From Rotaria sordida (Eukaryota; Rotifera; Eurotatoria; Philodinida; Philodinidae), in the NCBI GenBank assembly GCA_905250125.1, contig CAJNOL010000895.1, positions 32,052 through 96,051 of the forward strand: DNA of 64,000 bases, read 5' to 3'. The translations under genes were made by a program, and so were the position numbers. The notes under the pieces are model-generated. The model was not told the DNA's origin and ran no database searches. It saw only the letters and a list, made by a program, of their open reading frames with translations. Positions 22,472-34,935 of the stretch are shown here, piece by piece (within the stretch, counting starts at the first letter, position 1; the number at the start of each line of letters is the position of its first letter).

Positions 22472-23969
22472 GTTATGTGATGTTTATTGGATGAAACCTA
22501 AGATTTTAATTAGAAAAATGACAACGGTGAATGGTTGTGGCTGCGTTTCTAAACATTCAAGTCTCTTATATGATGTATATGTCTCGTTCGTTGGATATGA
22601 AGCTATTCAAATATGGATACTGTTAATGTAGGAATTTTCCCACTGTGTCATCTTAGGTCATATTGGGAATTTTCCCATTGTATTCTTATATATGTTCGTG
22701 TTCGTTCTATACAATGTCGTCAGATATTGCTTTCATTATCTCGTTCTCTAACTGTTCTTCTTGTATCTTTTCTTCTTCTTCTTGTCATCATAACCAAGAT
22801 ATCACTAATAAACTGAACTCATACATATACACAAAATTCTACAGATGCAGGATGGAATAACTCCTAATATATCTAGACAAAACGTGGTGTAAGAAAATAA
22901 AAGTGATTACATGTGTGTGAGATGAGTCAATCAGTTTCTTCTAAAAAGTCCATTAAAACAAAAAAATTGCTAAAATTATCGCTCGATATCTGAATATATT
23001 AGAGATTGCAGCATCTATTTCATAGGCTATAGTTAGTATCATAGATGGAACCGGTCTACCTATAATAGATCGATTCTTACAATGAAATTTTGTTTCATTG
23101 TAAACTCTCTCAAGTTATCAACTAAATCCATAGTGGTACCAATTCTATCTATGGCTAGTGTACTCTCAATAGCAGATTCTATTTTCTTTAGTTTCAAGTC
23201 GAAGAATGTGGTTGATGCTTTATGGGGGCCGCAGTTTTCGTGAAGAAAAGATCTCCGTTCTCGAATACTCACATCCACACCCGCATGCGCGCACATACCA
23301 ATACTCATATACGTTCACATTCATACACTATTCGACTATGTTGAAATGAATTCGACGATGGAGATAATACCATTCAAATAGTCTGTATTCATTCTTTTTA
23401 GTGTGAACTTGCTAGAATCTAATAGAGATTTTCTGGTACTTTTGGTAAAATTGGGATTGTTCTTGAACGAAAATAAGTTTTTGATAAAAGAAAAGGCTGA
23501 ACCCTTTTAAAACAAAATGTCATCTCATAGATGGTATTTCGAATGCAAAAAAGCACGTTTACATTCTGTCATCTTCCTACATGCTAAAAATCATGTCTCT
23601 GTTCAAAAAAAAGGAAATATATTCTTTGCTGTCAAAATCTTTCTTTATTCACTATCAATAAACTGGGTGAGAATTAGTAGACGATCAATACATCTACACT
23701 TACAATTGATTGTCAAAGGCAGAACGTAAGAAAGGGCAAAGTAAGATTTACTTCATGTTCGTGCAAAAAGAACTGTCGAGATTAAAAAGTGAAATTTTCT
23801 CTTCATCTTTTCTGGCGTATGCCACTAAATTTCTAAACTATTATTTAAATATTGTGAGACCATCGAAGAAAAGAACCCTTATGAACTAATTCCTTATTGA
23901 ATTTCTAGAGGATCATATAAAAGGATGGTAAAGAAATATGTCTCAAAACAGGTACAATAAAACAATTTT
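22472..23969. other. Upstream region of GH5 and gene-free DNA
   Basis: Two copies of a palindromic 'ggaattttccca' motif lie at 22631 and 22668, about 160-200 bp upstream of the GH5 ATG; their role is unknown. The rest has no supported gene. A C-rich strand of the telomere-like type, 'cacatccacacccgcatgcg', lies near 23270. Confidence 0.35.
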
Positions 23970-24045
23970 TCTGTAATTAGCAACAAGAGCTACATCGTAT
24001 TTGACATTTTAATCCTGCAGAAATTATCCTAACAGGTTTTTATCA
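23970..24045 (-). repeat. Dispersed repeat core, inverted copy
   Basis: 'gagctacatcgtatttgaca' with 'ttttaatcctgcag' is the complement of the core at 18680-18720, so this copy is on the minus strand. Confidence 0.5.
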
Positions 24046-26020
24046 ATATTTGACTTTTCACGATACATAGGGAAAACTTACTTGTATTTCTAATTATAGT
24101 AGTTGTTGAAGTTGAACGATTCAAATGTTTGTTGAGGTTTGCAGTAATTTGTTAAAAGCAAGTGTGTCTGTGTTTGTTTTGCAATGAAAGACAAAAGTTA
24201 ATAACGTTTGTCTTTTGCTTGTTGGATTAAGTACTATTTTTGTATTGCTTGCATGTAGCTCCTAGGTTTATTTATATGACACAAGCTCGATTAGTTTCCT
24301 CGCTGGTTTTTTCCCTTCAAAGGTAAGTGGGACAGACATGTAATTACTCACGATTGTCATTACTTTTTATCATTTGATGTGTGTGGGTGAGTGCGTATGA
24401 ATGTGAATGTGTTTGTGGGTTTTTTTCTTTCTAATATTCACACTTGCAACTGAAAATACCTTTGTAACTTTTCTATTTCGATATTAAAATATTATTAAAA
24501 AATGTTCTATAGTTGAATGCAACATGTATTGAGTATGGTATTGAACTATAGTATATCTTATATAAAAAATTTGCTCAATTAAAATCCTTACTTGATCACT
24601 TGAATTAATCTAAATCATTTAATTATTCACAAATACGAATATGATTTAGAAAATCACAATATCTGCTAAATAATAGATATTGCTTTTTTTTTTTAACAAA
24701 AAGAAACATTATTCAAATATAACTCGATTATACTCCACTTTTTAGTAGAGTAGAAATTAAATAATGAACTTTTTCAATGAAAAAAAATATATTGTTTGAG
24801 ATAAATACATGATTCAAAAATGAAATAATGCTCTTCACCTATTATCGAAATATGAATCTAATAGAAGCGAAAAGATTTTATTTACATGCAATTATTTGCG
24901 TTGATGTTTGAGATAATTTTGAGTTATAAAAACACAATAATATTTTGTTAAATTGATAGGATTTATTATTTAATAAGAAATATAATCTATCAAAATTGTT
25001 GTGTCTTAAACACATAGAAAATGATTCGAATTTCTATAAAAATAATGACTTTATTAAATAAACTAAAGATAAGAAATCGTTTTTTTCTCGCTATTTCTTC
25101 AGATCGAAAAAAATACAATCGGAAGTAAATTTGTCTCAACAGAATTAGTGATTCTTATATTTGTTTTCTTCATAATTATTTTAAATTTTAATTACCGATC
25201 ATTGCTGAAATGAAAACTTTGAAAGATGATAGCAGTATTCGATCTAATCAGTGTTGCTGTTGAAACTCATTTCCATTATTTCGAATAAAAACCGAGTTCT
25301 CACTTAAAAAAACTTGATTTTATGGAGTGCGTTGAGAAAAAAACAGAGCTTTGTGCCAAAATCTCAAAAAAAAAAGATTGATCATATAGCAACATGGAAC
25401 TTTGTAACAACGTTTGAACATTGTCACAACTCCATAAAGCAATAGGCCTCACCAATTAAAATTAGATAAATATCAATTCTACATTTGTACCTCAGATAAT
25501 CAATATATGAACAAGTCGTTTGCACGATTATGGATTATATAAACCGATAATGTAAGCCATGATTAATATAGGACAATTACTTCATAGATGAATTCAAAGA
25601 AAGAAAAATAAATTGACTAATCTTTGTTGTACTCACACTTTATTTAACGAAATCTCAGTCAGACTTGTGTCGTTAAGCAAAATCTATGATGGATTCGTTC
25701 TTTTACTAGTTTCTTTTCGAATTATGATAATTTTACTAAGTTTATAATCTGGTGCAGAATATTTTATCATAATTTTGATCATGAAGAGATTTTATAGTCC
25801 TTATCATAATAGATTTACAAGAAAACTGGATTTTTCCGAATCATTTCTAAAATATGCTGATTGGTTGAGGATCTGATATCTTAATAAGACAATATACATT
25901 CTACATGAACCTTTTATTATATGATAGGAATTATAAGACTTTTTTTATGATTGAAACTTCAGATCGACATAGCGACATTGGATTTTTAATGATATATTGC
26001 GCAATAGGTCAGACACTTCC
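24046..26020. other. Gene-free AT-rich stretch
   Basis: Two kilobases with no ORF above 60 codons. A GT-rich tract with weak inverted symmetry lies at 24378-24440. Otherwise A/T homopolymers. Confidence 0.5.
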
Positions 26021-26490
26021 GAGGAAAGGTATTTAAATGATAAATAGCTTTCAAGTTGAAACTATATTTAAACGATAGGATCTAGTGAGTGTGTAAATAT
26101 CCTAAAATGATTCGCGCTGCCGGACTTTTGTTGCTGAGATTTCGAATTTCGATCTGAAATTTTAATCTCATAAAGGCACCGATTAGATTAGCTTGTAGAA
26201 GAAATTTCAGAATTTTTTGACCGACTATCTCCAAGATACGAAGTTTTCTAAATATCCATGTTTTTTTACAATAATCATGGCAAAGTACCTATATTTTACA
26301 AAATTTTGAATTTTCTTCTACAAGTTAGTCTAATTGGTGACTTTCGTAGGTGAAGTTGCAGATATTTCGTTAGATAACTAGGGGCCAGCATATCGAATCA
26401 CTCTATAGTATTTATTTACTCACTAGACCCTATCGATTGAATATAGTTCCAGCTTAAAAGCAATTTATCACTCGAAAACCTTTCCTTGTC
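26021..26490. mobile_element. Long foldback element (about 470 bp)
   Basis: Arms of about 180 bp pair imperfectly. 'gaggaaaggt' at 26021 matches the complement of 'acctttccttgtc' ending at 26490, and further in 'aaactatatttaaacgatag', 'gatctagtgagt' and 'ttgtagaagaaa' each recur inverted. No ORF. The inner part shares 'gatctgaaa' and 'ttagtctaat' phrases with the foldback at 42741-43289, suggesting a related family. Confidence 0.7.
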
Positions 26491-27170
26491 AGTAAAATTG
26501 TCATAACTCAAGAAGAAAGCAATAAGAGAACGAATCATTATAGATTTTGCTCTACTCTCGGTAGACTCTACCTAATGATACAAGTCTGATTTCAAAAACT
26601 TTTTATTACCTCGAAGCGATCTCACGTTAGTAGTAATATGATCAAATGATGACAGGATACTTTATTTTACTAATGTTCTATAAAATAACACAGTAAAACA
26701 AATTCTCTCTCTACTAATAATATATTAATGATTATCGTTGAACACAAAGGTTTATGGCATTGATTCTGTTTGCCAACGAGATTTTTCATAGCAAAATAAA
26801 TATTCATCAATACGAATATTCAGAGAAATAACTGTTTTAGAAAAATAACAAAGTGTTCATAGAGTAAGACAGAATTGTCATTGCATGTAAAATCCTATAA
26901 AAATAAAAGAAAATTGAATCAATTAAGTATTTTGATGTAGCAATCATACAGAAAGCTTCTTATCAATCAATTTCTCTTGTAAACATATTTATTCTCGAGA
27001 GTTGAACTCTAAAATCATTTTTCAAAGTCTTCAATTTAAGTGTTTATCTCGTTTTCAATTTTAATGTCTTTTTACATTTTTTTATAGAATCATCATAGAT
27101 TCCTTCTGACTTTTGAGTATCTATTTACAAAAAATAAAAAACAAATATACAAAAATAAATATGTATGAGA
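26491..27170. other. AT-rich spacer
   Basis: No gene or repeat that I can support. Confidence 0.45.
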
Positions 27171-27436
27171 TCAAAGAATAATTAAATCATTAGTTGAAGG
27201 ATCCAATACTTCTTCAGTTTCATTATCATCAATCGAGTTACTTCGAGATCTTTCAACATTTGGTGTACGTAAGGAAGACGTTAATGATCGAGATGGAATA
27301 ACAATACAAGTCGCATCACCAGCATGTGGTGGTCCATTATTCGGTAAACGCAATGGTGCTGGTTCAACATCTGTTTCAGATAATGGCGGTAGATCTTCTT
27401 CAGATATTTTTCTTGTTATCAAAGCCAGACATCTAA
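27171..27436 (-). CDS. Orphan 3'-terminal exon of an unidentified gene
   Basis: The open frame ends with TAA at 27171 and begins immediately after a good splice acceptor (complement of 'catctaaat' with a T-tract) at 27437. It has no ATG of its own, so it should be a last exon. It encodes a disordered acidic tail: 'KISEEDLPPLSETDVEPAPL', a serine-rich phosphorylation-like stretch 'IPSRSLTSSLRTPNVERSRS', and an acidic end. A dispersed repeat begins only about 10 bp beyond the acceptor (27447), and no upstream exon is visible before the SLC46-like gene. Either the gene continues through a long transposon-filled intron or the repeat has cut it off. Function not recognised. Confidence 0.4.
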
Positions 27437-27446
27437 ATAAAAAAAA

Positions 27447-27605
27447 AAGATACCATTAGCGCAATCCTTATGAAATTAAAATGTAAAATACAATGTAGGT
27501 GTTGTTGTTCATCATAATGAGATTGTTTTATTCTAATCTATTTTAGGACACATTTCTTCATCATTCTTTTACTTAATCCTCTAGAAATGCAATAAGAAAG
27601 TAGTT
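27447..27605 (+). repeat. Dispersed repeat copy beside the orphan exon
   Basis: 'cattagcgcaatccttatg', then 'attaaaatgtaaaatacaat' and 'cctctagaaatgcaataaga' match the 18668 copy in order. Confidence 0.6.
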
Positions 27606-28593
27606 GATTTATTATAACGAGATATTATTTATATACTATCTGTAACCGTATATCAACAGTAGAGATGTTATTTTACGGTAAATTCTAACTTCCAGGGAAT
27701 TCAAATTTCTGCACATCATTATGCAATGAATAATACGAGCTCAAATTCATTTAGAGGAGTACAATTCCTCGTTTCGTGCTGGAAAATGCATTTTATTATG
27801 CAAAGTATATAGGAATGAAGTGTATATATTTGTAAGGAGGTCACGTTATTCATCTTATTACTCTATAATAGCGAACGACAGAGACCACCTTTTTTTCGGT
27901 CACGATCTCCGTCTCAGTTAAAATTGTTATTGCTTCTGATCCTGATTTCATTTCCGGAAAGAAAAACGATTTTTTAAATAATCTTTATGATTCTTTGAAT
28001 ACATATTGAAAGTAACATTGATGATTTTTAGGAAATTAACAGTACGAGCATACCTTTATATGCATGCATCAAAACTAAAATCACTTTCTTGATTCACTCA
28101 AACTTTTTCTTAGTTCTGGCTGTGTAATTTAGAAAATTCTCTCAGAGCTTACAATTCTTGCATAGATACAAAATTTAAATGAATGAGCTTCAATCGGTGT
28201 TCTCTCAAGAGTCATTTTGATAATGTCAAAATTTAGGATCTGTAGAACTATGAGTACTATTTTTAGTAGGGATTTTCAAGATGGTTCCAGTTCAGGATCG
28301 AAAAAAGTGATTTTGCAGATCCATTATCTTATCTCAATCATAAATAAAATGGGTCAATTAGTCAGAACAAAATAATAAGTATGAAAATATGTAGTCAATA
28401 GAAAATACAATAGGACCAGTTTTAATAAGTTTCAAGTTCCGATCTCGTTAAAATTAAAATTGGGTTCCGACGCGACCGAAACCACTTTGCAGTTTCCTAC
28501 TCTATAAGAGTATAAGTGAAAGTATTGGTGTCAATGAGTCTCTTATCTTCACCAGTACTTAAATACATCTTTCCTAACCTTAAATATATACAC
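27606..28593. other. Gene-free region with degenerate inverted ends
   Basis: A weak inverted pair is seen: 'cggtcacgatctccgtctc' near 27897 against the complement of 'gttccgacgcgaccgaaacc' near 28467. This may be an old TIR element. No ORF. Confidence 0.35.
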
Positions 28594-29554
28594 TAGAGTA
28601 CTGCACGAGTGCACTTTTTTCTATCCGAAACCAGACCGGAACTTTTTTTCCGTACCCGAGTCCGAACCGATCCGACAACTCCATACCCTGACCCGAATAG
28701 CTTCACCCGGTACTCGCTCCGGCTACCATTTTCACATATAACTAATTTCAAACTTTGTTTCATATAAAAAATATACAATCTACTTTAACAAATAAACAAC
28801 AAAAGCACTCATCTGAAATTACATAAAAGGAAGTGAATCGAGTGATTCAGAACTCAATTTGTACGGACGTAAATCATAAGCACAAAATTTAGCACATGCT
28901 TCAGTAAATATACTCTTCATACCAGCTAATATATTACTATTATTATCTCTGTTCATCATTATGAGGATGTCTTGGTTTTCACTTGAACTAGGAGAACCAC
29001 CATCAAAACAACTTTCTGCATATGCTTTATAAGTACTTAAACCAGTTTTAGATGATTCATAAGCAAAAATTGACAAACACTCAATACATTGTACAAATAG
29101 AATGATATTTTCTTTATCATCTTTTATCCGAACAAACGTGTTCCATCTCTGTGTTGTTGCTAATGCGGGTTTAGAACATGTGTTAAACATACGCTATTCA
29201 ATATTTTTCTAACATTTTCTTTTTCTTTTTTATGAGTATTGATATTGATAATAACTATAAATCAAAACCAGTTAAAACATAATTTTGGGTACCTTGAATC
29301 TTGAAAAACAACAGAAGAAAAACTTTTTCTCATTTTTATGATTCTCTCTTTGGTAAAAATGATGATTCAATCGGCTTTAATTCTTATCCCAATATCTCCA
29401 TAACAATAAATACCAATTTGAAATAGTAAAAATATTTTGAAAAGTTAGGATGTTACTAATTGTCGGCTCGGATCCAGGTTTGGGCTCACACTTGGACCCG
29501 AACCCATGCTTCGGTTTCGGGTACCCGGCCGGGTTGCAGTACTCTAATATACAC
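28586..29554. mobile_element. hAT element remnant with exact 8-bp target duplication
   Basis: Terminal inverted repeats TAGAGTACTGCA start at 28594 and end, inverted, at 29546. The flanking octamer ATATACAC is identical on both sides (28586-28593 and 29547-29554). Subterminal regions are rich in CCGGAAC, ACCCGA and CCGAACC motifs (28626-28725 and 29465-29540), typical of hAT binding sites. The 953-bp body keeps only an N-terminal BED-finger-like ORF (28819-29190, -), so the element is non-autonomous. Confidence 0.92.
28819..29190 (-). pseudogene. BED-type zinc finger hAT transposase fragment
   Basis: 123 codons. 'NIILFVQCIECLSIFAYESS' followed by 'GLSTYKAYAESC' matches the BED finger layout: a C-x2-C pair, a hydrophobic spacer, then a 'G-x-S-x-x-K-x-H-x-x-x-C' style end. 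The usual histidine is replaced by Tyr or Ala here, so the finger looks damaged. The remaining frame is unlike the RNase-H catalytic core of hAT transposases, which is absent. It lies wholly inside the 28594-29546 TIR element, which explains its origin. Confidence 0.7.
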
Positions 29555-29629
29555 TACATTTCTGTATTCATTTTATATTAAAATCAATTTTTCTTGAAGG
29601 ATTTCTAAAAAATTATCTTGGCCACGGTA

Positions 29630-29705
29630 GAGTTTCAATCGCGATAAACATCTCCGACCTATATTTCAACACTCCTTTTAGATTGTGTTTCAGAAAATAA
29701 TTTTT
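29630..29705. repeat. End-like fragment of the dispersed repeat
   Basis: 'cctatatttcaacactcc' with 'ttttagattgtgtttcag' resembles the right end of the 18668-19010 copy ('cctatataattcagcacttc'). Confidence 0.4.
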
Positions 29706-29724
29706 TTTTTGTTTTTGTTAAATA

Positions 29725-31206
29725 TCAATCAAATACATACAAATTTAAAATTATTGGCATAATACAAAGTCCAGCACCAAGAAGTAAAGTTAAATTTCGA
29801 TAATTAAGTACTGTACGTGCATAAACCCAAGTAAAAAATGTTGTACCAAATGTTGTCATAATTGTATTAATTTCAGTTACAAATGTAAATGCATTTGAAC
29901 GTTCCGATGGTTCTAACCATTTTGTCATCATTGACATTGTTAATGAACCTTGATAACCTGAAAAAGCACTTATTAATAATCCAGCATATAATTCCCAATC
30001 ATGACGTGCAAATGCTAACCACATAGATGATATTAAAAAAAATATATGACTTATTAAACAAATAATAGCATCATTTGCACCAGCATGTGTTAATGCTTGC
30101 ATACCAAGTAAACTTAATATAGCATAAGATATAGCTGCTAATGCTGAATAATTTCCAATATTTTTTGATGTCCAACAAAATGGTGCATTAAGAAGAAACC
30201 ATAGAAATGGTGCAAATGTTGATGATGCTAATGTATAAAAAATATTTGAAAATAATGTTAATAAAAGACTTATTGATTTTGTGGATGTTCGTCGTTTATT
30301 AAAATGAAATACTTTACAAACTTGAAAAAATTTATTACATGTATTTGTAGATAATTCTTTAAATTCATTTTCATTTATTGATATTAATAAAGGTATACGT
30401 TCATTTTGATTAGAATTTATTGATTTAAAAATAAAAATAACAATTAATATTGATATTAATTCTAATCCTAAACCTATCCAACATAAATCTGTAAAACCAC
30501 GCCAATCTATATAATAACCAATAGCAAATGTTCCAATAGCTGATACACCTGTTTGTAATGCACCAAGACGTACAGAACGTGATGATAAATCATCTTCATT
30601 CGTAGTTTCAGTTATAATTAAAGTTAATACAAAACCTTAATACATAAATAAATAAAAAAAAATCTAGAAAAATAATTTCATATTTCTTTTTTTTTAATGC
30701 ATACTTAGAATACCACTAGATCCTGATATACCTACAATAACAGCCGCTATATACCACCAATAATCTGGTAAATGAAAATAAATAATTGCTAACCATATAA
30801 TAAATTGAATAAGTGTACCAATCATTGGTAATATAAGTACAAAACGTTGACCTAATTTTGGTGTATATAAACCAAGTATATATGTCATTATAATTAATGG
30901 ACAACTACTACATAAATTTGTCCAAAAAAATAAATCAGCTGATTGTTCTTGTGCCCATGCTTGAGCATCACTATCAGGTGAAATATCACTTTCAATACAT
31001 TGTTTTGTATCATCATTAAATTTTTTTAGAAAATTATATGTTGTCATGGAAGTAATTGTAGAAAAATTATATGTACTATTTGGTGGTATAGGATAGATAT
31101 TAAGATAATATGCATATATATATTGTCCAATTATTGAAATTATACAAGTACATAATGTTTGAAGAGATAATATAGTTCCTATTGTATAAGCACATATATC
31201 TGTCAT
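29725..31206 (-). CDS. SLC46-like major facilitator transporter
   Basis: Two exons (30705-31206 and 29725-30635) joined by a 69-bp intron, 470 residues, with about twelve hydrophobic segments. The first loop is luminal/extracellular with N-x-S/T sites and is followed by 'ADLFFWTNLCSSCPLIIMTY' and 'PKLGQRFVLILPMIGTLIQF', the region around the MFS loop 2-3 signature. Next come 'SGSSGIL', 'SVRLGALQTGVSAIG' and a long basic cytoplasmic loop with 'FFQVCKVFHFNKRR' in the middle. This layout fits SLC46 (A1 is the proton-coupled folate transporter; A2/A3 are endolysosomal carriers). The substrate cannot be read from sequence. An in-frame stop lies upstream of the chosen ATG. The 4-helix gene follows on the same strand 5' of it. 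Confidence 0.8.
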
Positions 31207-31468
31207 TATAGATCTGATTTCGAATGAAAATATTGTAAAAAATACTTGTTTTTATATGTCACATGCATATTAATTCAAAAATACCATTTTTCTTTTTTTT
31301 TTTGTTTGGAGAAATAGAAAAAGAAAAAGAAAATACATGCGACTGTCATATGCTTAACACGAGAAGAATAACAAAAAAAAAAACGAAAGAAAAGCAAAGG
31401 ATCGTTATTCAACCAATAATTTTTATTCGTTGTCCTTCCTATCATTATTTTGTCACTACTAGACAATA

Positions 31469-32053
31469 CTATCTAGTAGTATGAACAGATATTACTAAAG
31501 CAGTAGTACATATTTGTAGAAATGTAAAAGAAAAAAATGCAATAAGAACAATTTTTAATTGTTTAGCCGATTGTTGACATCGAAATGATTGAAAAAAATA
31601 TGTATCATAACAAAAATCTGATGCAAGACTGAGAGATGAAAGTACTAATGAAGCTATTATAATAAGAAATATAGTTATATGAATAAATTTAAAACGTTGT
31701 AAAGAACATGTTTGTTTTTTAGGATGACTCATAAATAAAATAAGATAAATTCCTAATCCAAAACATAAAACACCTGACCAAAAACCAGTAAATGAATATG
31801 ATTCATTCATACTAATTAAAAGAATATCACAAACAATACATGCTAAACTAATAATCATATGAAGAATACCATTTATAAGTAAATATCGTTGAAATTTTGA
31901 TGATAAAACAATAGATACATGAGATAATGATGATCTTTCTTGATATTCATTTCGTATATCAGGTATAATATAAATAGATGGTGGTGGATTTACTGAATAA
32001 GCTGGTGGTGGTCCATAGAAATCATCATCAGACATTGACCAATTGGTAGTCAT
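31469..32053 (-). CDS. Four-helix membrane protein with N-terminal PPxY motif
   Basis: 194 residues in one exon. The cytoplasmic N-terminus is acidic and proline-rich, 'DDDFYGPPPAYSVNPPPSIY', containing a PPxY-type site (PPAY) that could bind WW domains such as those of NEDD4 ligases. Four hydrophobic helices follow: about 59-80, 85-107, 122-146 and 166-189. The second extracellular loop has cysteines ('SDFCYDTYFFQSFRCQQS'). Topology and size resemble MS4A/CD20-like or similar tetraspan families, but no diagnostic motif is seen, so I leave it unnamed. It lies about 260 bp 5' of the SLC46-like gene on the same strand; co-expression is possible but not shown. Confidence 0.7.
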   Translation of the reverse strand: MTTNWSMSDDDFYGPPPAYSVNPPPSIYIIPDIRNEYQERSSLSHVSIVLSSKFQRYLLINGILHMIISLACIVCDILLISMNESYSFTGFWSGVLCFGLGIYLILFMSHPKKQTCSLQRFKFIHITIFLIIIASLVLSSLSLASDFCYDTYFFQSFRCQQSAKQLKIVLIAFFSFTFLQICTTALVISVHTTR

Positions 32054-33529
32054 TATATTTATTTAATATATTCTAGAAATCAAATAGTAACTGAGTGTAA
32101 CGATGCAATAAAATGCAGCAAAAAATTTACATCAAGTTCATTATACAAGAGAGAGAGAGAATGCGTGTAATATAGAAGTGTGAGACAAGGAGAAACGCAA
32201 AAAAAAAAAGGAAGGTCAAATAATTGAAGGTTATCGTGTAATATGTATGATTTGAGCACACCAAAAGGATCATTATGATGAAAATATATACATGGTTTAA
32301 GGACAAAAGTTTATTAACCAATCATATAGTATAAATATCAAATTGAATATATATATTTTCAGGCAAGTTTTGTATATACAATAGTTTATTGATATTCATA
32401 TCAGACTTTTGAACTATAATAAAATCAATAGTTTCAAAGGTTTAGATTAATACATAACATTTATTTTTTGATTATCGAACTCTTAAGATTGTCTGTTTTA
32501 TTTTTGATATATATACGTATATATACTGGTTTAATCTAATTATGAATTAAGATTATTTAATTGACATTAATTAGGAATGGTATAAATCAAAACTGAATGC
32601 AGAGAGGGAAGAAAGTGCTGTGTAAAGAATTTCAGAAACAGAGAGCTGTCTCATGCCATAACTTATGTCTCTGTTTATTAATGTAGAGTTCTCAATAATA
32701 TTCAATTGATCAGAGTCATTTTGTACTACTGATTAACAAGACTTTTCTGAATTAAAATACGTTTAATTTCTATTGGAAAAAAAAATATTTAGAACTTTTA
32801 ATTTAAAATTCTTTGTTAGACAATATCGTATGTTATAAATAGAGATTGATGTCGTCCTTGACTATAGACTTTTTTAATAATTTAGCAATTGAATGCTTAT
32901 GTGTGAATAATATTTTTATAGGTCTGAATTATATAACATAATATCCTTTTACTTTTGTTGATAAGTAGTACTAAAATATATTTTTAAATTTCAATATTTA
33001 ATCATTAGAAAATGAAGAAAAAATATATAAATATGAAATTTTATATGAATATTCTTTTTATTTCATAAATAAAAGATCAATATGTAAATACTACTATTAT
33101 GAAATCTATTCAATTGATTCATCAATGTTTAAATAAATATTTCATTTTGATTCTTTTATATATATATATATGAAATATACGGATATAACTATTATAGGAA
33201 ACCTTTCTAATATAAAGAAAAAAAAAGTATTAAGCTTAATTAAAATCCTTATAAATGATGGATCCTACTTCATGAATATTAAGTTTAAGATCATTATGCA
33301 ATTAATATGTTTGTTTAATATATGTCTAGACATTAGCAATGAGTAGGAGGATCGATAATAATTATTATTTGATTGAATAAATCAACCTTGATATTGAAAT
33401 TCTTTCATGTTATAATAAGAAGAACAATTAGTAACAATATTCAATGAAAGGTAAACGTGATTGTACTAACCATTAGTAGAAAATGGATTGATCAACAGAA
33501 CGATTGAAAAGATGAAAGATTTTTTATGT
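32054..33529. other. AT-rich intergenic region
   Basis: A GA microsatellite lies at about 32150-32162 and a TA microsatellite at about 33160-33172. No gene supported. Confidence 0.5.
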
Positions 33530-33670
33530 GATGAAGGAACCTCTCCAGGTATCAAACTACTTTCGATCGAGACGATGTCTATTTGATAATTCTAGATTTT
33601 TCTGTTACCCATCAAATGAACATTGTTTCGATCAAAAAGAGATTTGACATCTGGAGAGATTTCCTCGTGA
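33530..33670. mobile_element. Short foldback element
   Basis: Arms 'gaacctctccaggtatcaaa' and the complement of 'atttgacatctggagagatt' pair over about 60 bp, including 'cgatcgagacgatgt' against its inverse. A similar, more diverged element lies in a FIP1 intron (55971-56084). Confidence 0.6.
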
Positions 33671-34435
33671 GTAACATATCCTATGATATTCTAATCCTTC
33701 TATTACCATCAGAGTTTAGTACAGAATCATTATTGAAAGTAAAATAGATGACGAGTGTGACAGTACCGATTGTTAATGGGACATTATTACAACTTTGAAA
33801 AGTATCATTAGACATTCTAACTTTGAAGAGATAGAGTTCAAATTCTATGGGATATACATATTAACTAATTAAACTACGATATTCATATATATTTGATCCG
33901 AAAAAATAAATAAATTCATTAATTGATACTCAATAACATCTTCTTTCAATAACGCCATTTATTTTATTTACTATAATTGACAATAATTTATTTATTAAGG
34001 TTATAAGTATTAATGAGAAAGATCAATGACTGACGAAATTTAATTTGTTCATCGTTTTTAATAATTAAGCCTAGAACATCATATTGCATGTTAATTATTT
34101 AATACAAATAATAACTATTTCCAATTAATAAATCAAGAGTATACAATAAATGTTACGTGCTATCCATAGAAAACGTTCCGGGAAAGAAAAGAGTCAGAAA
34201 AAGCCGAACAGTATTGGTGCATCAGAATTGGGCGAGTTGAGTCAATATATTTTTTTTATTTATTTTTACAAAAACCTAATCTTAAAGTTGTTTATAAGCA
34301 AACAAAATCTATTAACATTAAAATTATTGTCTTATTACATTTCAAAAATATTAAAATGTAACTATTCATTTGTAAAAAATTTCAATGATGCGGTTTCATT
34401 AACAGTAAGTAGGTATATAATAAAGAGAAACTAAT
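33671..34435. other. AT-rich region with a weak ORF
   Basis: An ATG at 34150 opens a short basic frame ('MLRAIHRKRSGKEKSQKK') that quickly runs into low-complexity DNA. A GTAAGT donor-like site at 34405 follows an open stretch. These could be remnants of a gene, but I cannot join them. Confidence 0.25.
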
Positions 34436-34605
34436 TGTCGAAAAGGCGTATCCACTCTTTGGATGGAATTATTATTGTTACTGATGATCATTTTATAAAC
34501 ACCATTTATCAAATTATTGTATTCTATCTATTCCGAAATCCATTTCATCATCATCCTTTTTATTAATCTTCCAGAAATACAATAAGGAAGTAACAAGTGA
34601 AGCTG
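34436..34605 (+). repeat. Dispersed repeat copy
   Basis: The 3' half, with 'ttaatcttccagaaatacaa', matches the block 'cctctagaaatgcaata' of the 27447 copy; the 5' half is eroded. Confidence 0.5.
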
Positions 34606-34935
34606 GGAGACGGAATGAAAAATAATATTTTGGTCAATTTTGTATTTCGATTGAAACCTATGAAATTCAAAATGCAAAACAATTTTTAATCATTCAATTT
34701 TGTAGAATAAAGTTTGCTCTACAAAACTATGCTATTTAATCTTGCATGATAGATTTCAAACAAAGACTTTTGTTCGATGCCGATTTTCATAGAAACTAAC
34801 TCTTTAGTGCAGAATACATAGATGAAACTTCACTTATGTTAAAAATCTAATTCAGTTATGTATATAGAAAAAAAAAAAGTCAAGATATATTTTCTTTATA
34901 AATAATCACACTGTATACAAAAAGAAAACAAAAGA

